A program made the translations under genes and the position numbers. Shown piece after piece: positions 34,806-48,608 of a DNA stretch of 64,000 nt. Numbering within the stretch: the first letter of the stretch is position 1; each line of letters starts with the position of its first letter. Origin of the DNA: Nitrobacter sp051535235 (GTDB lineage Bacteria; Pseudomonadota; Alphaproteobacteria; Rhizobiales; Xanthobacteraceae); contig NZ_JBPPLZ010000009.1 of NCBI RefSeq assembly GCF_051535235.1, forward strand, positions 1-64,000. Direction: 5' to 3'. The notes under the pieces were generated by a model. That model had not been told where the DNA came from. It was given only the letters and a program-made list of their open reading frames with translations, and ran no database searches.

Positions 34806-35680
34806 ACCCGTTTGATCTCTTGACGGCCGAACAGGCCCGACGGTTTGACGACCAGAACGATGACGATCAACGCCAGCGCGATCGGCAGCTTCAGCTCGTT
34901 TCCGACGCCGGGAATGTAGGTTCCGACCAGGTTCTCGATAATGCCGACAAGGAATCCGCCGACGACGGCGCCGAGCGGGCTGGAGAGGCCGCCGAGCACG
35001 GCCGCGGCAAAGCCGTAGATCAGCACGCCGCCCATCATGTTCGGATCCAGGAACACCACCGGCGCGATCAGCATTCCGGCGACGGCGCCGATCGCGGCCG
35101 CCATTCCCCAGCCGAGCGCGATCATCCGGCCCGTATCGATGCCGACCAGCCGCGCCGATTCGGGCTGCATTGCCGCGGCCCGCATCGCAAGGCCTATCCG
35201 CGTGAAACGGAAGAACACGAACAGGACCGCCAGCACCAGCAGGATCACGCCGATCATGCCGGCCTGATGCGTGGAGACAAGCTGGCTGCCGAGGAATGGC
35301 GACGACCCGAACGGCGAGGGGAAAGGCTTGATGGTGAAGTCCCATATCAAGCCGGCGACGCTGTTGATGATCGCAAACAGCGCGAGGAAGCCTGCAAGGT
35401 TGGTCAGGATCGGCGCTTTCGCCAGCGGCCTGAACAACAGCCGCTCGATCACGACCCCGCCCGCAAACGACAGCATCAGCGTCAGCACGAACGCCGCCCA
35501 ATAGGGCGCTCCCCAATGGATCATCTGCCAGGCCATGAACGTCGAGAACATGGCCATCTCGCCCTGGGCGAAGTTCAGTTGGCCGATCGCCTGGTAGATC
35601 ATCACGAGCGCCAGCGCCATGCAGGCATAGATCGCGCCGGTGGCGATGCCCGCCAGTATCTGATTGCCCAGCAGCTCCAT
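34802..35680 (-). CDS. livH: Branched-chain amino acid-type ABC permease LivH
   Basis: A 292-residue inner-membrane permease with about eight helices. GIATGAIYACMALALVMIYQ, QLNFAQGEMAMFS, and the loop RIGLAMRAAAMQPESARLVGI are hallmarks of LivH. It pairs with LivM to form the channel, powered by LivG and LivF. It starts four bases after the livF stop region and its own stop overlaps the livM start. Confidence 0.93.
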   Translation of the reverse strand: MELLGNQILAGIATGAIYACMALALVMIYQAIGQLNFAQGEMAMFSTFMAWQMIHWGAPYWAAFVLTLMLSFAGGVVIERLLFRPLAKAPILTNLAGFLALFAIINSVAGLIWDFTIKPFPSPFGSSPFLGSQLVSTHQAGMIGVILLVLAVLFVFFRFTRIGLAMRAAAMQPESARLVGIDTGRMIALGWGMAAAIGAVAGMLIAPVVFLDPNMMGGVLIYGFAAAVLGGLSSPLGAVVGGFLVGIIENLVGTYIPGVGNELKLPIALALIVIVLVVKPSGLFGRQEIKRV

Positions 35681-35683
35681 CTC

Positions 35684-36397
35684 TCAATATCCCAGATACG
35701 ACTTGTGAACGTCTTCGTTGTTCGCGATGTCGGCGGCGCTGCCGGACATGACGATCCGTCCGGTCTCGATGACGTAGGCGGTATCGGCGAGCTCCAGCGC
35801 GAGCTGCGCGTTCTGCTCGACCACGAGGATGGTGACCTTGTCCTCGCGGTTGATCTTGCCGAGAATCCCGAACACGTCGCGCACCACAAGCGGCGCGAGG
35901 CCGAATGACGGTTCGTCGAGCAGAAGCAGGCGCGGACGCAGCATCAGCGCCCGGGCGACCGCGAGCATCTGCTGCTCGCCGCCCGACAGCGTTCCCGCCT
36001 GCTGCCTGCGGCGTTCCCTGAGAACAGGGAAGTGGCTGTACATTCGCTCGGTGTCATTGATGATGCCGCGCCGATCGGATCGCGAGATCGCACCGAGCCG
36101 CAAATTCTCCTCGACCGTCATGGTGGTGAAGGTGCCGCGTCCCTGCGGCACATGCGCGATGCCGAGGCGGACGATGCTCGCGGTCGACAGGCCTTCGAGC
36201 GGCCTGCCTTCGAACGCGATCGTTCCCGTCGTGCGCACCATGTTGCAGATCGCGCGCAGCACTGTGGTCTTGCCGGCGCCATTGGCGCCGAGCAGCGCCG
36301 TCACGCCGCCTTCGCTGAGACGGAATTCGAGGCCGCGCAGCGCCTGCGCCTCGCCGTACCAGGCTCGAAGACCTCTGACATCCAGCATCGCGGTCAT
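35684..36397 (-). CDS. livF: Branched-chain amino acid-type ABC ATPase LivF
   Basis: A 237-residue ABC ATPase. Walker A GANGAGKTTVLRAI, Q-loop region HVPQGRGTFTTMTVEENL (typical of LivF), signature LSGGEQQMLAVARAL and Walker B LLLLDEPSFGLAP are present. The start overlaps the livG stop by four bases (ATGA). It works with LivG as the ATPase heterodimer of the transporter. Confidence 0.93.
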   Translation of the reverse strand: MTAMLDVRGLRAWYGEAQALRGLEFRLSEGGVTALLGANGAGKTTVLRAICNMVRTTGTIAFEGRPLEGLSTASIVRLGIAHVPQGRGTFTTMTVEENLRLGAISRSDRRGIINDTERMYSHFPVLRERRRQQAGTLSGGEQQMLAVARALMLRPRLLLLDEPSFGLAPLVVRDVFGILGKINREDKVTILVVEQNAQLALELADTAYVIETGRIVMSGSAADIANNEDVHKSYLGY

Positions 36398-37191
36398 CGG
36401 TCGCTGCGTCCGAGATAGGCCTCGATCACTTGCGGATCGGACTGAACCTGCGATGGCGTTCCCTCAGCGATCTTCCTGCCGAAATTGAGCGCGACCACGT
36501 GATCGGCGGTCGACATCACGAGTCCCATGTGATGTTCGACCAGCAGCACGGTCATTTCGCGCTCGTCGCGGATGCGGCGGATCAATTCGCCGAGCCCGTG
36601 AACCTCGTCGTGATTGAGGCCGCCGGCTGGTTCATCGAGCAACAGGATCTTCGGCTCCGCCGCCAGCGCGCGAGCCAGTTCGACCCGCTTCTGCGTTACG
36701 AACGGCAATTCCGCCGCCACGGCGTGCGCTACGGCGCGCAGACCCAGATATCCGAGAATCTCGTCGGCCTTGCGGTTCAGCGCGGTCTCGCGGCGGCGGA
36801 CTCGGCCGAGCTTCAGCGAATCGCTGACGATGTTGCCGGTGCTGCGCGAATGCGTTCCGATCCGCACGTTGTCGATCACCGAGAGATCGGGAAACAGCGC
36901 AACGTTCTGGAACGTGCGGCTGATGCCGATCTCCGCGATGCGGTGCGGAGGCCGGGTGAGAATGCTCACGCCCTCCATCAGAATGTCGCCGGTGCTCGGC
37001 CGATAGAGTCGGCTGAGGCAGTTGAAGAGCGTGGTCTTGCCTGCGCCGTTCGGGCCGATCAGGCCGAGAATATGTCCCCGCTTTATGTCGAAAGAAACGC
37101 CGCTCAGTGCGACGATGCCGCCGAATGCGACACTGAGGTCGCGAACCGAGAGCAGAGGTTCATGGCTCCGTGCGAATCGATCCTCCGTCAT
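36394..37191 (-). CDS. livG: Branched-chain amino acid-type ABC ATPase LivG
   Basis: A 265-residue ABC ATPase. Walker A GPNGAGKTTLFNCL, the LivG-type block GISRTFQNVALFPDLSVIDNV, Walker B ILLLDEPAGGLNHDE and the C-terminal YLGRSD end are present. The signature region reads FVTQKRVELARAL, somewhat divergent, as is common in LivG. It is the first gene of the operon, ATG 37191 chosen over a longer frame that has no ribosome site. Confidence 0.92.
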   Translation of the reverse strand: MTEDRFARSHEPLLSVRDLSVAFGGIVALSGVSFDIKRGHILGLIGPNGAGKTTLFNCLSRLYRPSTGDILMEGVSILTRPPHRIAEIGISRTFQNVALFPDLSVIDNVRIGTHSRSTGNIVSDSLKLGRVRRRETALNRKADEILGYLGLRAVAHAVAAELPFVTQKRVELARALAAEPKILLLDEPAGGLNHDEVHGLGELIRRIRDEREMTVLLVEHHMGLVMSTADHVVALNFGRKIAEGTPSQVQSDPQVIEAYLGRSDR

Positions 37192-37621
37192 CGGCGACCC
37201 GCACGGCGCGCAAGGCTCCGGCGGCGAACGGGCGGCTTTCGACGCGCTCCAGATATTCTGCCTGATCTCCTCGCCCACACGCGAAACCGCCTCCCGCTAT
37301 CAGTTCTCTGGTCTCGGTCTTCGAATGTGGCGCTGCGATCCCGCACGGCCTTGAATTCATTACCATTGGCGCGCGCCGGGGTTCAATATCGTGACGCGAA
37401 CGATCGTCCATAAGTGCCGGAAATGCACGTCTTGCAAAGACGGTTAAGGGCTTCCTTCCGCGCTCGGTCCGGCACTGCGTCCCCCGAAGGAAAGCCTCGG
37501 TGTTTTCCGATTGCCAAGCGGGCCGTCATTGGGATGAAATGAAGCAGCGCGTCAAGGCCCGCGAGCGTAGGGACAACGTATCCGCTCGCGAACTCATTCG
37601 GAAATCGCCGGGGAGAACGTC
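37192..37621. other. Intergenic region, divergent
   Basis: About 430 bases between livG (leftward) and the fadB-like gene (rightward). It must hold both promoters. I see no CRP-like site, no EcfG site and no coding sequence in it. Confidence 0.5.
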
Positions 37622-39715
37622 GTGAGCGAAGTGGTCGAACTTGAGCGTCACGGCGAGATCGCCGTCGTCACGGTCGACAATCCTCCGGTCAACGCATTAA
37701 GTGCGGCGGTTCGCCGCGGGGTTTTGCAAGTTGTGCAGACAGCGGTCGCCGATTCCGCGGTGAAGGCGATCGTGCTGAGATGCGCAGGGCGGACCTTCAT
37801 CGCCGGCGCCGACATCACCGAATTCGGCAAGCCGCCTCAACCGCCGGCGCTCGCCGAGGTGATTGCGGCGCTTGACAACTCTCCGAAGCCGACCGTTGCC
37901 GCGATCCATGGCACTGCCCTCGGCGGCGGGCTCGAGGTTGCGCTTGGATGCCACTTCCGCGTCGCGGCCAAGGAGGCGAAGCTCGGCCTGCCCGAGGTGA
38001 AACTCGGCCTGCTGCCCGGCGCGGGCGGCACCCAGCGGCTGCCTCGCGCCGTGGGCCCTGAGCTTGCAGTCAGGATGATCGTCGGCGGCGAGCCGATTTC
38101 GGCCGCCGAGGCGCTTGAGCATGGGCTGATTGACGCGATCGTCGAAGAGCCCGCGGCTGGCGGCGAAGCATTTGCGCGCAAGGTGCTGGCGGAGCAGCGT
38201 CCGCTGCGGCGGCTGCGCGATGAGGACAGCAAAATTGAGGCGGCGAAGGCGGACCGGTCGATCTTCACCGACGCGGTGGAGAAGATGACCAGACGCGCGC
38301 GGGGCCTGGAGGCACCGTTCGCGGCCGCCGAGGCCGTCGGTCTTTCGCTCGACACGCCGTTCGACGAGGCGCTGGAGAAAGAGCGCGCGCTTTTTCTCAG
38401 GTTGATGAACGGCGACCAGTCGAAGGCGCAGCGCCATGCGTTCTTCGCCGAACGCGAGGCTGCAAAGGTCGCCGGCGTTCCCGAAGGGGCCGGACCGCGC
38501 AAGGTCGAGCGCATCGCCGTCATCGGCGCCGGAACCATGGGCGGCGGCATCGCGATGTCCTTCGTCAGCGCCGGCATTCCGGTCACCTTGATCGAGACGG
38601 CCGACGAGCCGTTGCAGCGTGGCCTCGCCATCATGCGCAGGAATTTCGAGACGAGTGCTGCGCGCGGCGGCATCGCGGCGGACGAGCCCGCGAGGCGCAT
38701 GGATCTCGTCACCGGCGCGGTCGGCCTCGAACATATCAGGGATGCCGATCTCGTCATCGAGGCGGTGTTCGAGACCATGGCGGTGAAGAAGGAGGTGTTC
38801 GCTGCACTCGACACGCACGCCAAACCGGGAACTGTGCTGGCCTCCAACACCTCCTATCTCGACATCGATGAGATCGCCGCCGTCACGGCGCGGCCGCATG
38901 ACGTGCTCGGCATGCATTTCTTTTCGCCGGCCAACGTCATGCGGCTGTGCGAGATCGTCCGGGGTGCGAAGACCGCGCCGGACGTGTTGATGACGGCGGT
39001 GGCGGTCGCCAGGCGCGTCGGCAAGGTGCCGGTGGTCGTCGGCGTCTGCGACGGCTTCGTGGGTAACCGCATGCTCGCCGCCCGCATTGCCGAGTCGGAC
39101 AAGCTGCTGTTCGAGGGGGCGCTGCCGCAGCAGGTCGATGCCGTCGTCACCCGCTTCGGGATGCCGATGGGGCCGTTCGCGATGCTCGATCTCGCCGGGC
39201 TCGATATCGGCTGGCGCTCGCGCAAGGATCGCGGCATCACGTCGGACATTGCCGACGCGCTGTGCGAAGCCGGCCGATTCGGACAGAAGACCGGAAAAGG
39301 CTATTACAGGTATGAAAGCGGCTCGCGCGCGCCGCTGCCGGATCCCGAGGTTGAAAGGCTGATCCTCGATACCTGCGCGCGGCTCGGCGTGACGCGGCGC
39401 GACATCGGCGACGACGAGATTCTGGAGCGCATGAATTTCCCGATGGTCAACGAGGGCGCGCGCATACTCCAGGAGGGCGTCGCAGCGCGTCCGGGCGACA
39501 TCGATGTGGTCTGGCTTTACGGTTACGGCTGGCCGGTCTATCGCGGCGGCCCGATGTATGATGCCGACCGGATCGGCTTGAAATACATCGCCGACCGTCT
39601 GGCGTTTTATGCCAGCGCCACCAATGATCCTTCGCTCGAGCCCGCGCCGCTGCTCAGGCGCCTCGCGGCCGAAGGCAGGACCTTCGCGTCGCTGGCCGAG
39701 AGCAAGACGCCGTGA
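37622..39715 (+). CDS. fadB: Bifunctional enoyl-CoA hydratase/3-hydroxyacyl-CoA dehydrogenase
   Basis: A 697-residue beta-oxidation enzyme. The crotonase domain (1-185) has the oxyanion hole and two Glu residues in GTALGGGLEVALG and LGLPEVKLGLLPGAGG. The NAD-binding dehydrogenase domain (about 290-480) starts IAVIGAGTMGGGIAMSFVSAG and holds the catalytic His in VLGMHFFSPANVM. A C-terminal 3HCDH domain (485-680) completes the family layout. It hydrates enoyl-CoA and oxidises the product to 3-ketoacyl-CoA. GTG start after GGGGAGAACGTC. The thiolase gene follows 43 bases downstream, so the two steps are co-encoded. Confidence 0.93.
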   Translation: MSEVVELERHGEIAVVTVDNPPVNALSAAVRRGVLQVVQTAVADSAVKAIVLRCAGRTFIAGADITEFGKPPQPPALAEVIAALDNSPKPTVAAIHGTALGGGLEVALGCHFRVAAKEAKLGLPEVKLGLLPGAGGTQRLPRAVGPELAVRMIVGGEPISAAEALEHGLIDAIVEEPAAGGEAFARKVLAEQRPLRRLRDEDSKIEAAKADRSIFTDAVEKMTRRARGLEAPFAAAEAVGLSLDTPFDEALEKERALFLRLMNGDQSKAQRHAFFAEREAAKVAGVPEGAGPRKVERIAVIGAGTMGGGIAMSFVSAGIPVTLIETADEPLQRGLAIMRRNFETSAARGGIAADEPARRMDLVTGAVGLEHIRDADLVIEAVFETMAVKKEVFAALDTHAKPGTVLASNTSYLDIDEIAAVTARPHDVLGMHFFSPANVMRLCEIVRGAKTAPDVLMTAVAVARRVGKVPVVVGVCDGFVGNRMLAARIAESDKLLFEGALPQQVDAVVTRFGMPMGPFAMLDLAGLDIGWRSRKDRGITSDIADALCEAGRFGQKTGKGYYRYESGSRAPLPDPEVERLILDTCARLGVTRRDIGDDEILERMNFPMVNEGARILQEGVAARPGDIDVVWLYGYGWPVYRGGPMYDADRIGLKYIADRLAFYASATNDPSLEPAPLLRRLAAEGRTFASLAESKTP

Positions 39716-39758
39716 CGATAATCGCGATAAGAGCCCACAAGGTTGACAGGAGATTGCC

Positions 39759-40946
39759 GTGACCGAAGCCGTGATTGTTTCCACCGCCCGCACGCCGATC
39801 GGCAAGGCCTATCGCGGCGCGCTCAACGCCACGGAAGGGGCGACCCTGCTCGGACATGCGATCGGCGAGGCCGTTGCCCGCGCCAGGCTCGATCCGAAAG
39901 AGATCGAGGACGTGGTGATGGGCGTGGCCCTGCAGCAGGGCGCGACCGGCGGCAACGTCGCCCGCAAGGCGCTGCTTCGCGCCGGACTTCCCGTGAGCGT
40001 GGCCGGCGCCACCATCGATCGCCAATGCGCCTCCGGCCTTCAGGCGATCGCGCTGGCCGCCCGTTCGGTCCTGTTCGACGGCGTGGGGATCGCGGTCGGC
40101 GGCGGCGGCGAGTCGATCAGCCTGGTGCAGAACGAACACGCCAACACCTTTCATTTCGAGGATCCGGCGCTGCTCGAGATCAAGGGTGAGGTCTACATGC
40201 CGATGATCGACACCGCCGAAGTGGTGGCGAAGCGCTATGGCATCCCGCGCGAGGCGCAGGACGAATACGCGCTGGAAAGCCAGCGCCGCACAGCTTCCGC
40301 GCAGCAGGCCGGCAGGTTCAAGGACGAACTGGCGCCGATCCCGACCAGGATGGCGGTCGCCGACAAGGAGACCAGGCAGGTCTCGTTCAGGGATGTGACG
40401 CTGTCGCAGGACGAAGGTCCGCGCCCGGACACCACGGCGCAAGGTCTGGCCAACCTCAAAGCGGTGCGCGGCGAGGGCTTCACGATCACGGCCGGCAATG
40501 CCAGCCAGTTGTCGGACGGAGCCAGCGCCGCCGTGATCATGAGCGACAAGGAAGCCGCCAAGCGCAATCTAAAGCCGCTCGGTATCTTCCGCGGCTTCGT
40601 CGCCGCCGGCTGCGAGCCCGATGAAATGGGCATCGGTCCGGTGTTCGCGGTGCCGCGCCTGCTCAAGCGCCATGGCCTCACCGTCGATGACATCGACCTG
40701 TGGGAACTGAACGAAGCCTTCGCGGTGCAGGTGATCTATTGCCGCGACAGGCTCGGCATCGATCCGGAGAAACTCAATGTCGACGGCGGAGCGATTTCGG
40801 TCGGCCATCCCTACGGCATGTCGGGCGCGCGCCTTGCCGGTCACGCGCTGATCGAGGGACGGCGCCGCAAGGCGAAGTATGCCGTCGTCACCATGTGCGT
40901 CGGCGGCGGCATGGGCGCGGCCGGGTTGTTCGAGGTGGTGCAGTAA
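39759..40946 (+). CDS. Thiolase (acetyl-CoA C-acyltransferase)
   Basis: A 395-residue thiolase. The active-site cysteine Cys90 (DRQCASGLQ), His350 (GHPYGMSGAR) and Cys380 (TMCVGGGMGAAG) are all present. It cleaves 3-ketoacyl-CoA to acetyl-CoA and a shortened acyl-CoA, the last step after the upstream fadB-like enzyme; an acetoacetyl-CoA-forming role cannot be excluded. GTG start with AGGAG nine bases upstream. Confidence 0.93.
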   Translation: MTEAVIVSTARTPIGKAYRGALNATEGATLLGHAIGEAVARARLDPKEIEDVVMGVALQQGATGGNVARKALLRAGLPVSVAGATIDRQCASGLQAIALAARSVLFDGVGIAVGGGGESISLVQNEHANTFHFEDPALLEIKGEVYMPMIDTAEVVAKRYGIPREAQDEYALESQRRTASAQQAGRFKDELAPIPTRMAVADKETRQVSFRDVTLSQDEGPRPDTTAQGLANLKAVRGEGFTITAGNASQLSDGASAAVIMSDKEAAKRNLKPLGIFRGFVAAGCEPDEMGIGPVFAVPRLLKRHGLTVDDIDLWELNEAFAVQVIYCRDRLGIDPEKLNVDGGAISVGHPYGMSGARLAGHALIEGRRRKAKYAVVTMCVGGGMGAAGLFEVVQ

Positions 40947-41074
40947 ATCGCGGAAACGCAGATTTTGAATCCCCAGAAGGATGGAAGAACTTCCGGATCG
41001 CCGCTGGGGCGGTCCGGAACGACGGTTGATCTTTCGGGGGCTCGCATTGCGCAGGTAGCGCGGCGTGCCGGGCC

Positions 41075-41497
41075 TTACTCCGCCTCGATCTTTGTAATGG
41101 TTTTGGGATCGCCGCTATCGCTGACCGAGTACTTCACCTTGTCGCCGGCATGCACGGTCTCGGATAATTTGATATCGATCTTGAACTGCTCGGTCGGGCC
41201 GTCGGCTTTCGCCTCTGTTTTCGTCGCCTCGGCTTTCGGTGCCTCTGCTTTTTCTCCCTCTGCTTTTGCGCCGTCCGGAGCTTTCGCGGCATCCGGAGTC
41301 TTCGCTGCATCCTTCGCGGCATCAGGCTCCGCTCGAATCGCGATCGTGCCGTTGAGCCGGTCGACGACCGTCACCAGTCCTTTATGGGTCCCCGGCGGCG
41401 GCGGCGTTTCCTTGATTGCGGGTGTTTTTTGAGCGTGGGCCGTCGCACCGATGAAGGTGAGCGCGAAGCCAGCCAGTATGATCTTTGCCAGTCTCAT
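41075..41497 (-). CDS. Exported CusF-like protein with Ala/Lys/Glu-rich insert
   Basis: A 140-residue protein with a signal peptide (about 1-22, cleavage after AHA). HKGLVTVVDRLNGTIAIRA (about 37-55) and EQFKIDIKLSETVHAGDKVKY resemble the two halves of a small CusF-type beta barrel. Between them lies a charged low-complexity insert of about 45 residues with repeated DAAK/KAEA units. The His, Trp and two Met of CusF that bind copper are not found at the expected places, so metal binding is doubtful. It is transcribed leftward toward the thiolase gene. Confidence 0.6.
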   Translation of the reverse strand: MRLAKIILAGFALTFIGATAHAQKTPAIKETPPPPGTHKGLVTVVDRLNGTIAIRAEPDAAKDAAKTPDAAKAPDGAKAEGEKAEAPKAEATKTEAKADGPTEQFKIDIKLSETVHAGDKVKYSVSDSGDPKTITKIEAE

Positions 41498-41697
41498 CGA
41501 AGATCTTTCGGTTGTTGAACGGTGATGGGCAACGGGCGCACGATGTGTCCCGTCGCCATGGTCGGATCGAACGTCCCCGCATCTTACCCTGTCGGGAGCA
41601 GGAGCGTGAATCAAAATGGCGGCACCCAGCTTGACCGCTGAGGCGCAATCCGCTTGCTTGGCCGATCATTCCGCATGTCACTTCCGGGGAAACCCTC

Positions 41698-43209
<1,512 letters not shown>

Positions 43210-43283
43210 ACCTCACGGATCGCGCCGCGCTGATGTCCAAACTGCCGACCTCATGGGGTCTGCGACGGGGAATCGACGCAGTT

Positions 43284-43308
43284 CGAACGACCGTTTGGAC
43301 GCATCGTT
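43284..43308 (+). promoter_or_regulatory. Possible EcfG-like promoter, one mismatch
   Basis: CGAAC, a 16-base spacer, then CGTT, about 92 bases upstream of the carbonic anhydrase start. The first G of the GGAAC motif is missing, which weakens the case. Confidence 0.25.
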
Positions 43309-43400
43309 AAGCAAGCCGCGCTACGATCAGGCCTTTGTTGTCGCACGCCATACCGGGCGCGTCGTGCCGACAAGGTGCCGGTCCCGGAAGGAGATTATCG

Positions 43401-44111
43401 ATGTTGAACCGCCGCTTGTTCTGCCAGTGTGCTTCGCTTGCCCTGTTTGCCGGCGCTTCAGTGGGAAGCGCGCGCGCCGAAACCGCGGACTGCGCGGTGT
43501 TCACGCCGGATCGGCAGCAGCACATCAGTCCCGACGAGGCGATCGCGCGGCTCAAGGCCGGTAACGATCGTTTCGTCACCGGCGCGACGGTCAACTGCGA
43601 TCTGATGACACAGGTTCGTGAAACCGCGAAGACGCAGGCTCCGTTTGCAGCTATCGTCGGATGTATCGATTCGCGGGTGCCGCCCGAACTGGTGTTCGAC
43701 CAGCGCATCGGCGATGTGTTCTGCGCCCGCATCGCCGGTAATTTCATCAACGATGACATCATCGGCAGTCTGGAGTTCGCCACCCAGGTCTCCGGCGCGC
43801 GCGCCATCGTGGTGCTCGGACATTCCAGTTGCGGTGCGATCAAGGGCGCGATCGACGGCGTCAAGCTCGGTCATCTGACCGGCGCGCTCGCCCATATCCG
43901 GCCTGCGGTCTCGGCCACCAAGGCCGACGGCAAGCCTTCGTCGAAAAACGACGCCTTCGTTCAGGCGGTGGCCGAGACCAATTCGCGCATGGCCGTGGCG
44001 GCGCTCACAAAGCGGAGCCCGATCCTGAAGGCGCTGGCGGCGAAAGGCGAATTGCGGGTCGCGGCGGCCATGCATGATCTCGCCACCGGGCGAGTGAGCT
44101 GGCTGAGTTGA
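43401..44111 (+). CDS. Exported beta-class carbonic anhydrase
   Basis: A 236-residue protein. The N-terminus (MLNRRLFCQCASLALFAG) is a Tat-like signal, so the folded zinc enzyme is probably sent to the periplasm. Zinc ligands and the Asp-Arg pair are seen in GCIDSRVPPE (Cys88, Asp90, Arg92) and GHSSCGA (His141, Cys144). It interconverts CO2 and bicarbonate. The ATG at 43401 follows GGAAGGAG; the longer frame would hide the signal. It stands alone, between glpK and the converging PAS gene. Confidence 0.9.
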   Translation: MLNRRLFCQCASLALFAGASVGSARAETADCAVFTPDRQQHISPDEAIARLKAGNDRFVTGATVNCDLMTQVRETAKTQAPFAAIVGCIDSRVPPELVFDQRIGDVFCARIAGNFINDDIIGSLEFATQVSGARAIVVLGHSSCGAIKGAIDGVKLGHLTGALAHIRPAVSATKADGKPSSKNDAFVQAVAETNSRMAVAALTKRSPILKALAAKGELRVAAAMHDLATGRVSWLS

Positions 44112-44157
44112 CGGACGCGGATGTTACAGCGTTGTCGAGATCGGAAAGCGAAGGGCT

Positions 44158-44583
44158 CTAGCGCGGATCTGACGCGGCGCACTTGCGGCGCAGTTCGCGG
44201 ATTTCCTCGAAGCGGGCGGTGACGTCGCGCAGCACCGACACCAGCCCGGTGATGCGGCCGGCGGCGTCTTTCACCGGCACGATGGTGAATTCGAGCGAGA
44301 TACGCCGGCCATCCTTGTGAAGCGCGGGAACGGCAAGCACGTCGCCGCCGCTGTAACGGCTTTGCCCCGTCCGCATCACCTCGTGGTATCCGGCCCAGTG
44401 CCGGGCACGCAGGCTTTCCGGAATGATGAGGTCGAGCGATCGGCCGGTCGCCTCATCGGCGCAATGGCCGAAGATCCTGACCGCGCCGGGATTCCAGAAC
44501 GTGATCGTGCCATCGCGATCGGTGGCGATCACCGCGTCCGCCGACGAATGCAGCAGTGCGGCGGCGATCGCGGAGGTGTCCAT
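44158..44583 (-). CDS. Single PAS-domain protein
   Basis: A 141-residue protein made of one PAS fold: ADAVIATDRDGTITFWNPGA (about 15-34) is the classic first half, ALHKDGRRISLEFTIVPVKD and GLVSVLRDVTARFEEIREL the second half, ending in the short helix that usually leads to an output domain. No output domain follows. It lies 14 bases after metH in the same direction and is probably read from the metH transcript. It may be a stand-alone sensor that binds a partner; the ligand is unknown. Confidence 0.8.
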   Translation of the reverse strand: MDTSAIAAALLHSSADAVIATDRDGTITFWNPGAVRIFGHCADEATGRSLDLIIPESLRARHWAGYHEVMRTGQSRYSGGDVLAVPALHKDGRRISLEFTIVPVKDAAGRITGLVSVLRDVTARFEEIRELRRKCAASDPR

Positions 44584-44597
44584 CAGCTATCTCGCGA

Positions 44598-48455
<3,858 letters not shown>

Positions 48456-48476
48456 GAGATCACCTGATTGCAATTC

Positions 48477-48597
48477 GTCATGGCCGGGCATAGCCGTTCG
48501 AAGAACGACGTCGCTCGCCTATGGTCTCGGCCATCCACGTCTTTTCAAAGATATCGACTGCCAAGACGTGGATGCCCGGCACAAGGCCGGGCATGAC
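48477..48597. repeat. Dispersed palindromic repeat between metF and metH
   Basis: CGTCATGGCCGGGCATAGCC at the left and GGCCGGGCATGACTG at the right, with the inner inverted pair CATCCACGTCTT / AAGACGTGGATG. This is a common intergenic element of the Bradyrhizobium/Rhodopseudomonas group. It spans almost the whole metF-metH gap and may attenuate or stabilise the transcript. Confidence 0.75.
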
Positions 48598-48608
48598 TGA
48601 ACATAAAA

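Noticed and set aside
33750..35687. A 645-codon open frame covering livM and most of livH
   Set aside because: Its upstream half is an out-of-frame reading of livH. Only the downstream half is livM, which starts at 34805 with an ATGA overlap.
37697..39805. Long antisense open frame (about 700 codons) opposite fadB
   Set aside because: High GC3 leaves few stops on the opposite strand. The translation is Arg/His/Asp-rich with no family motif, while the sense strand encodes a complete FadB.
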